A stretch of DNA of 64,000 nucleotides from Streptomyces sp. QL37 (GCF_002941025.1 NZ_PTJS01000001.1:2604001-2668000); one strand, 5' to 3'. Shown: positions 8,161 through 17,847, numbered from the stretch's first letter. The notes: a model not told the origin generated them from the letters alone. Program-made: numbers and translations.

Positions 8161-8260
8161 GGAGAAATCGTACGGGGCTTCGGTGTGGCGTTTGTGTGGC
8201 GAACGCGACGCCTGCGCTAGCGTGAAACCTGCGTTCTCGCAGGTCACGACGTTTCTGCTG

Positions 8261-8337
8261 TGGTGGGGCGGGTGGGACTCGAACCCACGGCCGACGGATT
8301 ATGAGTCCGCTGCTCTAACCGGCTGAGCTACCGCCCC
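8261..8337 (-). tRNA. tRNA-Ile (CAU anticodon, read as AUA after lysidine)
   Basis: A full cloverleaf is present: acceptor GGGGCGG/CCGCCCC, discriminator A with an encoded CCA, the anticodon loop CTCATAA and a GTTCGAGTC T-loop. CAU in an ACTCATAAT loop on this body is the minor Ile2 tRNA rather than Met. The gene abuts the integrase, so its 3' half is the likely attachment site (att) of the element. The gene is intact. Confidence 0.9.
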
Positions 8338-8515
8338 GTGTCGGCGTGGCGCGTACAAGTGTGCGCGCCTTCTGCCGCAGCATAGCCGGTCATACGATCT
8401 CCTGCTGCGGATGGTCGGCTTCGCATGACCATGAAGACTGCGCTGCGTGCTGCCCGGTTCCGGGCGGTGCGGAATCGCCCCGAAAGTGTCACGACCGCCC
8501 TCGTACGGGCACACG

Positions 8516-8536
8516 AAAAAGGACCCCGAAGGGCCC
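8516..8536 (-). terminator. Terminator after the tRNA-Asn genes
   Basis: On the minus strand the sequence GGGCCC-TTCG-GGGTCC is followed by TTTTT: a six-pair stem with a UUCG tetraloop. It lies 13 bases beyond the second tRNA-Asn and ends that transcript before tRNA-Ile. Confidence 0.8.
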
Positions 8537-8548
8537 TTCTCCGTATCG

Positions 8549-8621
8549 CTCCCCCGACTGGACTCGAACCAGTAACCCTCCGGTTAACAGCCGAATGCTC
8601 TGCCAATTGAGCTACAGGGGA
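8549..8621 (-). tRNA. tRNA-Asn (GUU), downstream copy
   Basis: The acceptor TCCCCTG pairs with CGGGGGA; discriminator G; no encoded CCA; anticodon GTT in CTGTTAACC. It is nearly identical to the copy at 8627-8699, differing in the anticodon stem, and lies 5 bases after it. Confidence 0.93.
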
Positions 8622-8626
8622 TCGCG

Positions 8627-8699
8627 CTCCCCCGACTGGACTCGAACCAGTAACCTGCCGGTTAACAGCCGGCTGCTCTGCCAATTGAGCTACAGGGGA
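8627..8699 (-). tRNA. tRNA-Asn (GUU), upstream copy
   Basis: Same structure as the other copy: anticodon GTT, no encoded CCA. Its anticodon stem is the perfect CCGGC/GCCGG form. The two copies form a tandem pair, probably one transcript ended at 8516-8536. Confidence 0.93.
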
Positions 8700-8880
8700 T
8701 TGCTGCGTTGCCTCGAATCGTACCTGCCTGGCGGCTGCCGAGCGGCGCGCGTTCGCTGCGACACATACATTAGCGCAACCAGGGGGGTGCTCCGCCAATC
8801 GGTATCTCCCGGGGTGATCTCGGTGTGTGCGGGTAGGCGGTCAGCACACGTCGCACGGAGCGTAAGGAAGGGTGGCAGCC

Positions 8881-9183
8881 ATGCGGTACCGGCTCACGTT
8901 CATCGCCGGAGCGGCGCTCGGTTACGTGCTCGGCACGCGTGCCGGGCGTGAGCGTTACGAGCAGCTGAAGAAGGCGGCGCAGACACTGGCCGAGAACCCC
9001 GCCGTGCGCAACGCGGCGGAGTCCGCCGCGCACGGAGGCCGGGACTTCGCCGGCAAGGCCTACCACTCGGTGAGCGAGAAGGTCGGGGACAAGGTCCCCG
9101 TGTCCGTCTCCGCCCGGGTGCGCTCACTGCGGGAGCGCAACGGCCACAGCGGCAGCGACGACTGGGGCACGACGAACACCTGA
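8881..9183 (+). CDS. Small membrane-anchored protein, YtxH-like
   Basis: This 100-residue protein starts at ATG 8881 behind AAGGAAGGG. It begins with a glycine-rich membrane helix (TFIAGAALGYVLGTRAG) followed by RERYEQLKKAAQTLAENPAVRNAAES, an amphipathic helical tail. This GYVLGTRAGRERYEQ pattern is common in actinobacterial proteins of the YtxH/DUF883-like kind. The function is unknown; such proteins are often envelope-associated. It stands alone between the tRNA genes and the sugar kinase. Confidence 0.8.
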   Translation: MRYRLTFIAGAALGYVLGTRAGRERYEQLKKAAQTLAENPAVRNAAESAAHGGRDFAGKAYHSVSEKVGDKVPVSVSARVRSLRERNGHSGSDDWGTTNT

Positions 9184-9264
9184 GGCCCGTTCCGTACCGG
9201 GCGCGCGCCCGGTACGGAACGGTCCGCGTACGGAACGGTCTCCGGGTGCGGCAGAATCGTGCCC

Positions 9265-10710
9265 ATGGGCATAGTGGCCGGCTTGGACAGTTCATCCGCC
9301 TTCACGCACATCGTCGTCTGCGACACGGACACCGGTGCGGTGCTGCGGCAGGGATACGCCGCGCATCCCATCGAGGCCAAGGCCTCGGAGGTGGATCCGC
9401 AGGCGTGGCTGCTCTCACTCGGTGAGGCGGCCTCAGGAGGGCTGCTCGAAGGCGTGCAGGCCATCGGTGTGTCCGCGCAGCAGCACGGGCTGGTGCCACT
9501 GGACCACCAGGGCAATCTCGTCCGGCCGGCGCTGCTCGGCAACGACCGGAGGGCACAGGCCGCCGCGGCCGATCTGATCGACGGACTCGGCGGGCGGCAG
9601 CCCTGGGCCGAGGCCGTAGGGGCCGTGCCGCAGGCCGCGCAGCCCGTGGCGAAGCTGCGCTGGCTGGTGCGGTCGGAGCCGGAGAACGCGCAGCGGGTCG
9701 CCGCCGTCCTTCAGCCGCACGACTGGCTGGTGTGGCAGCTCCTCGGCCGGCCCGCCCGCCGTACGACCGATCGCGGTGCCGCGTCCGGCACCGGTTACTG
9801 GTCGGCGGGCTCCGGGTCCTACCGGCCCGATCTCGTGGAACTCGCGCTCGGCCATCAGGCCGCGCTGCCGGAGGTCCTCGGCCCGGCCGACGCCGCGGGG
9901 ACGACTCCGGAAGGTCTGCTGATCTCGGCGGGCACCGGCGAGACCATGGCCGCGGCCTTCGGGCTGGGTGTCGCGGTCGGGGACGCCGTGGTGTCGCTGG
10001 GCGCCTCGGGTTCGGTGATGGCCGTGCACCACGAGGCGCTGGCCGATCCCACGGGGATGATCACCTCCTTCGCCGACGCGACCGGCATGCATCTGCCCGT
10101 GGTCCACACGTCGAACGCGGTACGCGCGCTGCGCGGCACGGCCGAGATGCTGGGTCTGGAGGGCCTCGACGAACTGTCCGCGCTGGCGCTGAAGTCGACC
10201 CCCGGTTCCTCGGGGCTCGTCCTGCTCCCCTATCTGGAGGGCGAGCGCACCCCGCACCTGCCGCACACCGCGGGAACGCTGAGCGGGCTGCGGCGCGAGT
10301 CGATGAAGCCCGAGCATCTGGCGCGGGCCTCCTTCGAGGGGATGCTGTGTTCGCTGGCCGACGCCCTGGACGTACTGCGGGACCGGGGGGTGGAGGTGCG
10401 GCGGGTGTTCCTGCTGGGTGCCGCCGCCGAACTGCCCGCCGTGCAGGCGCTGGCCCCCGCCCTGTTCTCCACCCAGGTCGTCGTGCCGCAGCCGGCGGAG
10501 TACGCGGCGTTGGGCGCCGCCCGGCAGGCGGCGTGGGCCCTCGGGGTCTCGGAGGGGAAGCTCGACCCGAGGACTCCCCCGGCCTGGCAGGGCGCGGCGG
10601 CGCAGGTGCTGGAGCCCGGTGAGGAGCTCGACGTGGGCCGCGCGGTACGCCAGCAGTACGGGGCGACGAGGGACCAGATCCACCCCGGAGCGTTCGGCGG
10701 AACCGCCTGA
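9265..10710 (+). CDS. FGGY-family carbohydrate kinase, xylulokinase type
   Basis: This 481-residue cytosolic sugar kinase starts at ATG 9265. The N-terminal FGGY domain (about 1-225) has GLDSSSAFTH, a variant of the phosphate-loop GxDxGT, IGVSAQQHGLV and GNDRRAQ. The C-terminal domain (about 235-445) has SLGASGSVM and LPYLEGERTPHLPHT, which are typical of xylulokinases. It would phosphorylate a pentulose with ATP. No transporter or isomerase gene lies beside it, so the true substrate is uncertain. The first motif departs from the family consensus and might affect specificity. Confidence 0.85.
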   Translation: MGIVAGLDSSSAFTHIVVCDTDTGAVLRQGYAAHPIEAKASEVDPQAWLLSLGEAASGGLLEGVQAIGVSAQQHGLVPLDHQGNLVRPALLGNDRRAQAAAADLIDGLGGRQPWAEAVGAVPQAAQPVAKLRWLVRSEPENAQRVAAVLQPHDWLVWQLLGRPARRTTDRGAASGTGYWSAGSGSYRPDLVELALGHQAALPEVLGPADAAGTTPEGLLISAGTGETMAAAFGLGVAVGDAVVSLGASGSVMAVHHEALADPTGMITSFADATGMHLPVVHTSNAVRALRGTAEMLGLEGLDELSALALKSTPGSSGLVLLPYLEGERTPHLPHTAGTLSGLRRESMKPEHLARASFEGMLCSLADALDVLRDRGVEVRRVFLLGAAAELPAVQALAPALFSTQVVVPQPAEYAALGAARQAAWALGVSEGKLDPRTPPAWQGAAAQVLEPGEELDVGRAVRQQYGATRDQIHPGAFGGTA

Positions 10711-10822
10711 GCGGAGCGGTCCCGGAATTTGACCGGGACTTGGACAAAAGCGTTGGCAGTCGGGGTGGGGGGTGCCGGAGTATGGACCGGCCTCTGCCCT
10801 CGCCGACTCCGAGAGACTTCGC

Positions 10823-12556
10823 GTGCTCATAAAACTCCTGCGGACCTATCTGGGTCCGTACAGACGTCCCATCGTGCTGCTGGTGTTCCTCCAGCTGCTG
10901 CAGACCTGCGCAAGCCTCTATCTGCCCAGCCTCAACGCGGACATCATCGACAACGGTGTCGTGCAGGGTGACACGGGTTACATCCTGGAATTCGGCGGCG
11001 TGATGATCGCCGTCAGCGTCGTCCAGATCGTCTGCAACATCGGAGCGGTCTACTACGGCGCCCGGACGGCGTCCGCCCTGGGACGCGACGTGCGGGCGTC
11101 GATCTTCGGCCGGGTGCAGTCGTTCTCCGCACGCGAGGTGGGACGGTTCGGGGCGCCCTCGCTGATCACCCGTACGACCAATGACGTGCAGCAGGTCCAG
11201 ATGCTCGTCCTGATGGCGTTCACCCTGATGGTGTCGGCCCCCATCATGTGTGTCGGCGGCGTCATCATGGCGCTCGGGCAGGACGTCCCGCTGTCGGCGG
11301 TGCTGCTGGCCGTGCTGCCCGTGCTCGGCGTCTCGGTGAGCCTCATCGTGAGGCGGATGCGGCCGCTGTTCCGCACGATGCAGGAGCGGCTGGACACGGT
11401 GAACCGTGTGCTCCGCGAGCAGATCACCGGCAACCGTGTCATCCGCGCCTTCATCCGTGACGGCTACGAGGAGGAACGCTTCCGCGGCGCCAACACGGAG
11501 CTGACGGACGTCGCGGTGTCGACGGGGCGGCTGATGGCCCTGATGTTCCCGACGGTGATGACGGTGGTCAACCTGTCGTCCATCGCCGTGGTCTGGTTCG
11601 GTGCGCACCGCATCGACAGCGGCGGGATGCAGATCGGGGCGCTGACCGCGTTCCTCGCCTATCTGATGCAGATCGTCATGTCGGTGATGATGGCCACCTT
11701 CATGTTCATCATGGTGCCGCGTGCCGAGGTCTGTGCCGAGCGCATCCAGGAGGTTCTGGAGACCGAGTCGAGCGTGGTGCCGCCCACCGCTCCGGTCACG
11801 AAGCTGCTCAAGCACGGTCATCTGGAGATACGGGGCGCGGAGTTCCGCTTCCCGGGCGCCGAGGAGCCGGTGCTGCGCTCGGTCGATCTCGTGGCGCGGC
11901 CCGGGGAGACGACCGCGATCATCGGGTCGACGGGCAGCGGGAAGTCGACGCTGCTCGGTCTCGTGCCGCGGCTGTTCGACGCGACGGACGGCGATGTGCT
12001 CGTCGACGGTACGGACGTACGGACGCTGGACCCGGTCCTGCTGGCGAAGACCGTGAGCCTGGTCCCGCAGAAGCCGTACCTCTTCTCGGGGACGGTCGCG
12101 ACGAATCTCCGCTACGGCAATCCGGACGCGACCGACGAGGAGCTGTGGCACGCGCTGGAGGTGGCGCAGGCGAAGGACTTCGTGGAGCGGCTGGAACACG
12201 GGCTGGACGCGCCGATCGCCCAGGGCGGCACCAATGTCTCCGGTGGCCAGCGGCAGCGGCTCGCGATCGCGCGGACGCTGGTGCAGCGGCCGGAGATCTA
12301 CCTCTTCGACGACTCGTTCTCCGCCCTGGACTACGCGACGGACGCCGCGCTGCGCGGTGCGCTGTCCCGCGAGACGGCGGGGGCGACCGTGGTGATCGTG
12401 GCGCAACGGGTGTCCACGATCCGTGACGCCGACCGGATCCTGGTGCTGGACGAGGGCCGGGTCGTCGGGGCGGGCACCCACCACGAGCTGATGGACGGCA
12501 ACGAAACCTACCGGGAGATCGTGCTCTCCCAGCTGACGGAAGCGGAGGCCGCCTGA
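10823..12556 (+). CDS. ABC exporter half-transporter, degenerate ATP site subunit
   Basis: This 577-residue protein has an N-terminal type I exporter membrane domain (about 1-310, six helices) and a C-terminal ATPase domain. Walker A GSTGSGKST is near residue 368 and the signature SGGQRQR near 472. Two catalytic positions are altered: the Walker B reads LFDDSFSALD with Asp in place of the catalytic Glu, and the switch histidine is Gln (VIVAQRVST). This is the non-canonical half of a heterodimer. The start chosen is GTG 10823 behind GAGAG; GTG 10772 is an alternative. The stop overlaps the next gene's ATG by one base, so the two are coupled and made in equal amounts. Confidence 0.88.
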   Translation: MLIKLLRTYLGPYRRPIVLLVFLQLLQTCASLYLPSLNADIIDNGVVQGDTGYILEFGGVMIAVSVVQIVCNIGAVYYGARTASALGRDVRASIFGRVQSFSAREVGRFGAPSLITRTTNDVQQVQMLVLMAFTLMVSAPIMCVGGVIMALGQDVPLSAVLLAVLPVLGVSVSLIVRRMRPLFRTMQERLDTVNRVLREQITGNRVIRAFIRDGYEEERFRGANTELTDVAVSTGRLMALMFPTVMTVVNLSSIAVVWFGAHRIDSGGMQIGALTAFLAYLMQIVMSVMMATFMFIMVPRAEVCAERIQEVLETESSVVPPTAPVTKLLKHGHLEIRGAEFRFPGAEEPVLRSVDLVARPGETTAIIGSTGSGKSTLLGLVPRLFDATDGDVLVDGTDVRTLDPVLLAKTVSLVPQKPYLFSGTVATNLRYGNPDATDEELWHALEVAQAKDFVERLEHGLDAPIAQGGTNVSGGQRQRLAIARTLVQRPEIYLFDDSFSALDYATDAALRGALSRETAGATVVIVAQRVSTIRDADRILVLDEGRVVGAGTHHELMDGNETYREIVLSQLTEAEAA

Positions 12557-14478
12557 TGGCCGGGCCGGGCGGACGGATGATGGCGGGGCCCACCGAGCGG
12601 TCCATGGACTTCAAGGGGTCCGGGAAAAGGCTCCTGAGGCGGTTCAGCAAGGAGAAGTCCTCGCTGTACCTGATGCTGGGCGCCGGAACGCTGAGCGTGG
12701 CGCTCTCCGTGGTGGGGCCCAAGATCCTGGGCGGGGCCACCGACCTGATCTTCGCGGGTGTCGTCGGGCGGCAGATGCCGGACGGCACGACGAAGGAGCA
12801 GGCCATCGACGGCCTGCGCGAGCGGGGCGACGGCGGGCTCGCCGACATGCTGACCGGGGTGGACTTCACCCCCGGTGACGGCATCGACTTCGGCGCGGTG
12901 GGCCAGGTCCTGCTGGCGGCGCTGGTGGTGTACGTCGGCGCGGGGCTGCTGATGCTGGTGTCGACCCGGCTGTCGATCCGGGTGATCAACCGGGTCGTGT
13001 TCCAGCTGCGCGAGGACCTCCAGACCAAGCTGGCGCGGCTTCCGCTGTCCTATTTCGACCGGCAGCAGCGCGGTGAGGTGCTGAGCCGGGCGACGAACGA
13101 CATCGACAACATCTCGCAGACGATGCAGCAGACGATGGGCCAGCTCATCAACTCCCTGCTGACCATCGTCGGCGTGCTGATCATGATGTTCTGGATCTCG
13201 CCGCTGCTCGCCCTGGTCGCGCTGGTGACGATCCCGCTGTCCGTCTTCGTCGCGGCGCGGGTCGGCAAGCGGTCGCAGCCGCACTTCGTGGCGCAGTGGA
13301 AGGTGACGGGCAGACTCAACGCCCACATCGAGGAGATGTACACCGGGCACGCCCTGGTGAAGGTCTTCGGGCGGCAGGAGGAGTCCGCGAAGGACTTCGC
13401 CGAGCAGAACGACGCGCTGTACGAGGCCGGGTTCAAGGCCCAGTTCAACAGCGGGATCATGCAGCCGCTGATGATGTTCGTGTCGAATCTGAACTACGTG
13501 CTGGTCGCGGTCGTCGGCGGTCTGCGGGTGGCGTCGGGTGCGCTGTCGATCGGTGACGTGCAGGCCTTCATCCAGTACTCACGGCAGTTCTCGATGCCGC
13601 TGACGCAGGTCGCGTCGATGGCGAACCTGGTGCAGTCCGGCATCGCCTCCGCGGAGCGGGTCTTCGGCCTGCTGGACGCCGAGGAGCAGGAGCCCGACCC
13701 GGAGCCGGGCGAGCGGCCCCAGGAGCGGCGCGGCAGCGTCTCGCTGGAGAACGTGTCCTTCCGTTACGACCCGGAGAAGCCCCTCATCGAGGACCTCTCG
13801 CTGAGCGTGGAGCCGGGCCACACGGTCGCGATCGTCGGCCCGACCGGCGCCGGCAAGACGACGCTGGTCAACCTGCTGATGCGGTTCTACGAGGTGACGG
13901 GCGGCCGGATCGTCCTGGACGGGGTCGACGCGGCGAGGATGTCGCGTGACGAACTCCGCTCGGGCATAGGCATGGTGCTCCAGGACACCTGGCTGTTCGG
14001 CGGCACGATCGCGGAGAACATCGCCTACGGCGCCTCGCGCGAGGTCACCCGTGAGGAGATCGAGGAGGCGGCGAGGGCGGCCCACGCCGACCGCTTCGTG
14101 CGTACGCTGCCCGACGGCTACGACACGGTGATCGACGACGAGGGGACCGGGGTCAGCGCGGGCGAGAAGCAGCTGATCACCATCGCGCGGGCGTTCCTGT
14201 CCGACCCGGTGATCCTGGTGCTCGACGAGGCCACCAGCTCGGTCGACACCCGTACCGAGGTGCTGATCCAGAAGGCGATGGCGCGGCTGGCCCACGGCCG
14301 TACGAGCTTCGTGATCGCGCACCGGCTCTCCACCATCCGGGACGCGGACGTGATCCTGGTGATGGAGAACGGCTCGATCGTCGAGCAGGGCACGCACGAG
14401 GGGCTGCTGGCCGCCGAGGGGGCGTACGCCCGCCTGTACGCGGCGCAGTTCGCGGAGGCACTGGCCGAGGTCGACTGA
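12556..14478 (+). CDS. ABC exporter half-transporter, catalytic subunit
   Basis: This 640-residue partner of the preceding protein has a longer N-terminus with an insert (about residues 75-115) before the second membrane helix. Its ATPase domain has Walker A GPTGAGKTT (about 428), Walker B LVLDEATSSVD with the catalytic Glu, and a switch His (VIAHRLST). Its signature is VSAGEKQ instead of LSGGQ. In the heterodimer this weak signature faces the altered Walker site of the partner, so one ATP site is degenerate and one competent, as in TM287/288 and BmrCD. Substrate unknown; drug or lipid efflux is the family expectation. Confidence 0.88.
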   Translation: MAGPGGRMMAGPTERSMDFKGSGKRLLRRFSKEKSSLYLMLGAGTLSVALSVVGPKILGGATDLIFAGVVGRQMPDGTTKEQAIDGLRERGDGGLADMLTGVDFTPGDGIDFGAVGQVLLAALVVYVGAGLLMLVSTRLSIRVINRVVFQLREDLQTKLARLPLSYFDRQQRGEVLSRATNDIDNISQTMQQTMGQLINSLLTIVGVLIMMFWISPLLALVALVTIPLSVFVAARVGKRSQPHFVAQWKVTGRLNAHIEEMYTGHALVKVFGRQEESAKDFAEQNDALYEAGFKAQFNSGIMQPLMMFVSNLNYVLVAVVGGLRVASGALSIGDVQAFIQYSRQFSMPLTQVASMANLVQSGIASAERVFGLLDAEEQEPDPEPGERPQERRGSVSLENVSFRYDPEKPLIEDLSLSVEPGHTVAIVGPTGAGKTTLVNLLMRFYEVTGGRIVLDGVDAARMSRDELRSGIGMVLQDTWLFGGTIAENIAYGASREVTREEIEEAARAAHADRFVRTLPDGYDTVIDDEGTGVSAGEKQLITIARAFLSDPVILVLDEATSSVDTRTEVLIQKAMARLAHGRTSFVIAHRLSTIRDADVILVMENGSIVEQGTHEGLLAAEGAYARLYAAQFAEALAEVD

Positions 14479-14487
14479 CCGGGGCGG

Positions 14488-14580
14488 GCCGGTCCCGGTC
14501 CAGGGGGGACGCGGGGAGAGCCGGTCCCGGGCCAGGTGGGGGCGGGGAGAGCCGGTCCCGGTCCAGGTGGGCGCGGGGCC
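14488..14580. repeat. Three tandem copies of a 31-32 bp unit
   Basis: GCCGGTCCCGG...CCAGG...GCGGGGAGA recurs at 14488, 14520 and 14551 with a few differences, filling the gap between the converging ABC exporter operon and hrdA. No ORF crosses it. It may act in termination or may just be slippage-prone GC sequence. Confidence 0.7.
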
Positions 14581-14588
14581 GGCCGGTC

Positions 14589-15665
14589 TCAGTCGAGGTA
14601 GCCGCGGAGCTGGTCGGCGAAGGCGTGGTCCCGCAGCTTGTCGAGTGTCTTGGACTCGATCTGGCGGATGCGTTCGCGTGTCACGCCGAAGATCCTTCCG
14701 ATCTCCTCGAGCGTGCGGGGCCGGCCGTCGTCGAGCCCGTAACGGAGCTGGACGACCTTCCTCTCCCTCTCCCCGAGGGTGGAGAGCACCGCCTCCAGGT
14801 GTTCGCGCAGCAGGAGGAAGGCCGCGGATTCCACGGGCGAGGCGGCGTCGCCGTCCTCGATGAGGTCGCCGAAGGCGACGTCGTCCTCCTCACCGACGGG
14901 GGCGTGCAGGGAGACGGGTTCCTGGGCGAGGCGCAGGACCTCCCCCACGCGTTCCGGAGTCAGGTCGAGCTGGCCCGCGACCTCTTCGGCGGTGGGTTCG
15001 TAGCCGCGCTCCTGGAGCAGCCGGCGCTGGACGCGCACGACCCGGTTGATCAGCTCGACGACATGCACCGGGACCCTTATGGTCCTGGCCTGGTCGGCCA
15101 GTGCGCGGGACATCGCCTGGCGGATCCACCATGTCGCGTACGTGGAGAACTTGTAGCCCCGGGCGTAGTCGAACTTCTCGACCGCCCTGATCAGTCCGAG
15201 GTTCCCCTCCTGGACCAGGTCGAGCATGGTCAGGCCCCGGCCCACGTAGCGCTTGGCCACGGAGACCACGAGGCGGAGGTTGGCCTCGATGAGCCGGCGT
15301 TTCGCCATCCGTCCCATGACCACGAGCCGGTCCAGGTCGAAGGCGAGGCGGGAGTCGAGGTCGGGGGTGGAGGCGAGCCGTTCCTCGGCGAAGAGTCCCG
15401 CCTCGACACGGCGGGCGAGGTCCACCTCCTCGGCGGCGCTGAGCAGCGGTATCCGCCCGATCTCACGTAAGTACTGGCGGAAGAGGTCGGAGGTCGGGCC
15501 GCCCGCTTCCGGGCGGCTCCGCGGTTCCGAGGTCTCTGGAGGCTCCACCGGTTCCTCCAGCACCGGTTGGGGCGCGCCCGCCGTCTCCGGGTGACGTGTG
15601 ACCCGGTTCTGTGCGGGAATCGCCGGGACATGCTCGGTCGTGGTCGGCACGGTCCGGGTCTGCAC
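14589..15665 (-). CDS. hrdA: RNA polymerase group 2 sigma factor
   Basis: This 358-residue sigma-70 protein starts at GTG 15665 behind GGAGGT. After a Pro/Glu-rich N-terminal tail of about 58 residues come region 1.2 ([16 protein letters not shown]), region 2 ([13 protein letters not shown] through [13 protein letters not shown]), region 3 (about 205-280) and region 4 ([20 protein letters not shown]). It lacks the long acidic N-terminus of the principal sigma HrdB. The symbol hrdA rests on position next to dnaG, which I recall for S. coelicolor hrdA; hrdC or hrdD cannot be excluded from sequence alone. It converges on the ABC exporter genes. Confidence 0.85.
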   Translation of the reverse strand: MQTRTVPTTTEHVPAIPAQNRVTRHPETAGAPQPVLEEPVEPPETSEPRSRPEAGGPTSDLFRQYLREIGRIPLLSAAEEVDLARRVEAGLFAEERLASTPDLDSRLAFDLDRLVVMGRMAKRRLIEANLRLVVSVAKRYVGRGLTMLDLVQEGNLGLIRAVEKFDYARGYKFSTYATWWIRQAMSRALADQARTIRVPVHVVELINRVVRVQRRLLQERGYEPTAEEVAGQLDLTPERVGEVLRLAQEPVSLHAPVGEEDDVAFGDLIEDGDAASPVESAAFLLLREHLEAVLSTLGERERKVVQLRYGLDDGRPRTLEEIGRIFGVTRERIRQIESKTLDKLRDHAFADQLRGYLD

Positions 15666-15843
15666 GGGGGCGACCTCCAGGTGATCGCTGCCGGACCGCG
15701 GTGAGGGAGGTCCGCCCCGGGCGGACCGGCCCGCGCTCCGACGACTCGGGAACCGTCACCCAGTGTGGGGTACGACACATCGCCGCCACGAGGGGCGTGC
15801 GGTGACTTTTTGCGTCCGGAGCGTAACGGGTTGCTGATCCGGC

Positions 15844-17751
15844 TCAGAGGGCGTCGGCGCCGTGGCTCCGCAGCGACTGTGCGTACTGCTGGAGGACCCA
15901 GACCTCGTTCTGCGCGGCGGCCAGGTGGTCCGGGGCGACATTGCTGCCGAGCCGGGCGAGGCTGCTCTGTACGTCGTCGATCCTGCGGTCGACCGCGCGG
16001 AGGCGGACATTGACGAGGTGCTGACCCGCGTACGACTCGTCGATGGTCTTGCCGTGGAAGACCTCGACCGCGAGCTCGGTGACGAGCTTGCGCACCGTGT
16101 CGTCGGGGGTCGCGTCGAGCACCTGGACCAGGTATTCACGGGTCTCGGCGACGCCCAGCTCCGCGCCGCCCGCCTCCGCGATGCACTGGCGCACAGCGGC
16201 GTAGGGCGGGGCGGTGAACTCGTCGGCTCCGTAGGCGTCGAACGCCGGGGAGACCAGGGCGGGCTTCTGCAGAGCGAGCTTGAGCAGCTCGCGCTCGGTG
16301 CGGTGCGCGGGGCTGCGGAGGTTGAGCGCGGGCCCCGGCGGTGCCTTCGGGGCCTGCGCCTGCTGCTGTGGGGGGCCGCCCCGGGAGGGGCCGCCCTGGG
16401 CGGGCCCTCGCTCGCCCCGGTCGCGGGCCCAGCGGGCGAGCTGCCCGACGCGCTTGACCACGAACTGGGTGTCCAGGATGCCCAGCAGGCCGGCCAGCTG
16501 GACGGCGACCTCGTGCTGCGAGGAGCTGTTCTTGATGCGGGCGACCACGGGCCCCGCCTCGTCGAGCGCGGCGGCCCGGCCGGCCGGGGTCTCCAGGTCG
16601 TACCGGCCGACGATCTGGCGGAGCGCGAATTCGAAGAGCGGGGTGCGGGGCTCGACCAGGTCCCGGACGGCGTCGTCACCCTTGGCGAGCCGCAGGTCGC
16701 ACGGGTCCATGTTGTCCGGGGCGATCGCGATGTACGTCTCGGCGGCGAACTTCTGGTCGTCCTCGAAGGCGCGCAGGGCGGCCTTCTGGCCCGCGGCGTC
16801 GCCGTCGAAGGTGAAGATGACCCGGGCGCTGCCGTTGTCCATCAGGAGCCGTCGGAGGATCTTGATGTGGTCGTTGCCGAACGAGGTGCCGCAGGTGGCG
16901 ATCGCGGTGGTGACCCCGGCGAGGTGGCAGGCCATGACGTCGGTGTAGCCCTCGACGACCACGGCGCGGCTGGCCTTGGCGATGTCCTTCTTGGCCAGGT
17001 CGATGCCGTACAGCACCTGGGACTTCTTGTAGATCGAGGTCTCGGGGGTGTTGAGGTACTTCGGGCCGTTGTCGTCGTCGCGGAGCTTGCGGGCGCCGAA
17101 GCCGACGATGTCGCCCGAGGTGTCGCTGATCGGCCACATCAGCCGGCCGCGGAAGCGGTCGATGGGGCCGCGGCGGCCGTCCTGGGAGAGACCGGAGCTG
17201 ATGAGCTCCTTGTCGCTGAAGCCCTTGCCGCGCAGATAGCGGGTGAGGTGGTCCCAGCCCGCGGGGCTGTAGCCGACGCCGAAGTGGGCCGCCGCGTCCT
17301 GGTCGAAGCCGCGCGCGGCGAGGAAGGCCCGGCCGATCTCCGCCTCCGGGCCGTTCAGCTGCTCGCGGTAGAAATCCGCGGCGATCTTGTGGGCCTCGAC
17401 CAGGCGGATGCGCTCGCCGCGCTGGTGGGAGGGGTTGTAGCCGCCCTCCTCGTACCGCAGGGTGATGCCCGCCTGGCCGGCCAGACGTTCGACCGTCTCG
17501 GAGAAGGTGAGGTGATCGATCTTCATCACGAAGGCGATCGTGTCGCCGCCCTCCTGGCAGCCGAAGCAGTGGAACAGGCCCTTGGCCGGGCTCACCTGGA
17601 AGGAGGGGGACTTCTCGTCGTGGAAGGGGCAGAGGCCCTTGAGGTTTCCGCCACCCGCGTTGCGCAGCTGAAGGTACTCGGACACGACGGCGTCGATCGG
17701 GACCGCGTCCCGGACCGCCTTCACGTCGTCGTCATTGATCCTGCCTGCCAC
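15844..17751 (-). CDS. dnaG: DNA primase
   Basis: This 635-residue replication primase starts at GTG 17751. It has an N-terminal CHC2 zinc finger (CPFHDEKSPSF...HCFGC), the catalytic core with the Toprim motifs VVVEGYTDVMA (about 275) and FDGDAAGQKA, and a C-terminal helicase-binding region (about 460-635), with a Pro/Gln-rich linker (GGPPQQQAQ) between. It makes RNA primers at the replication fork. Full length and motifs are intact. It is upstream of hrdA on the same strand with a 178-base gap, so it may or may not share a transcript. Confidence 0.97.
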   Translation of the reverse strand: MAGRINDDDVKAVRDAVPIDAVVSEYLQLRNAGGGNLKGLCPFHDEKSPSFQVSPAKGLFHCFGCQEGGDTIAFVMKIDHLTFSETVERLAGQAGITLRYEEGGYNPSHQRGERIRLVEAHKIAADFYREQLNGPEAEIGRAFLAARGFDQDAAAHFGVGYSPAGWDHLTRYLRGKGFSDKELISSGLSQDGRRGPIDRFRGRLMWPISDTSGDIVGFGARKLRDDDNGPKYLNTPETSIYKKSQVLYGIDLAKKDIAKASRAVVVEGYTDVMACHLAGVTTAIATCGTSFGNDHIKILRRLLMDNGSARVIFTFDGDAAGQKAALRAFEDDQKFAAETYIAIAPDNMDPCDLRLAKGDDAVRDLVEPRTPLFEFALRQIVGRYDLETPAGRAAALDEAGPVVARIKNSSSQHEVAVQLAGLLGILDTQFVVKRVGQLARWARDRGERGPAQGGPSRGGPPQQQAQAPKAPPGPALNLRSPAHRTERELLKLALQKPALVSPAFDAYGADEFTAPPYAAVRQCIAEAGGAELGVAETREYLVQVLDATPDDTVRKLVTELAVEVFHGKTIDESYAGQHLVNVRLRAVDRRIDDVQSSLARLGSNVAPDHLAAAQNEVWVLQQYAQSLRSHGADAL

Positions 17752-17847
17752 GCGTGAAGTCTACGGGTGGGGCCGGGCGTCCGGGACCGGCGGCAAGGGG
17801 GGCACACCCCCCGGGTGCCGGCCGGTCCCGGATGCCCGGGCCACCGG

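Noticed and set aside
10061..12484. An 807-codon frame on the minus strand across the kinase and ABC genes
   Set aside because: Antisense shadow of two recognised genes, with Arg/His/Gly-rich composition.
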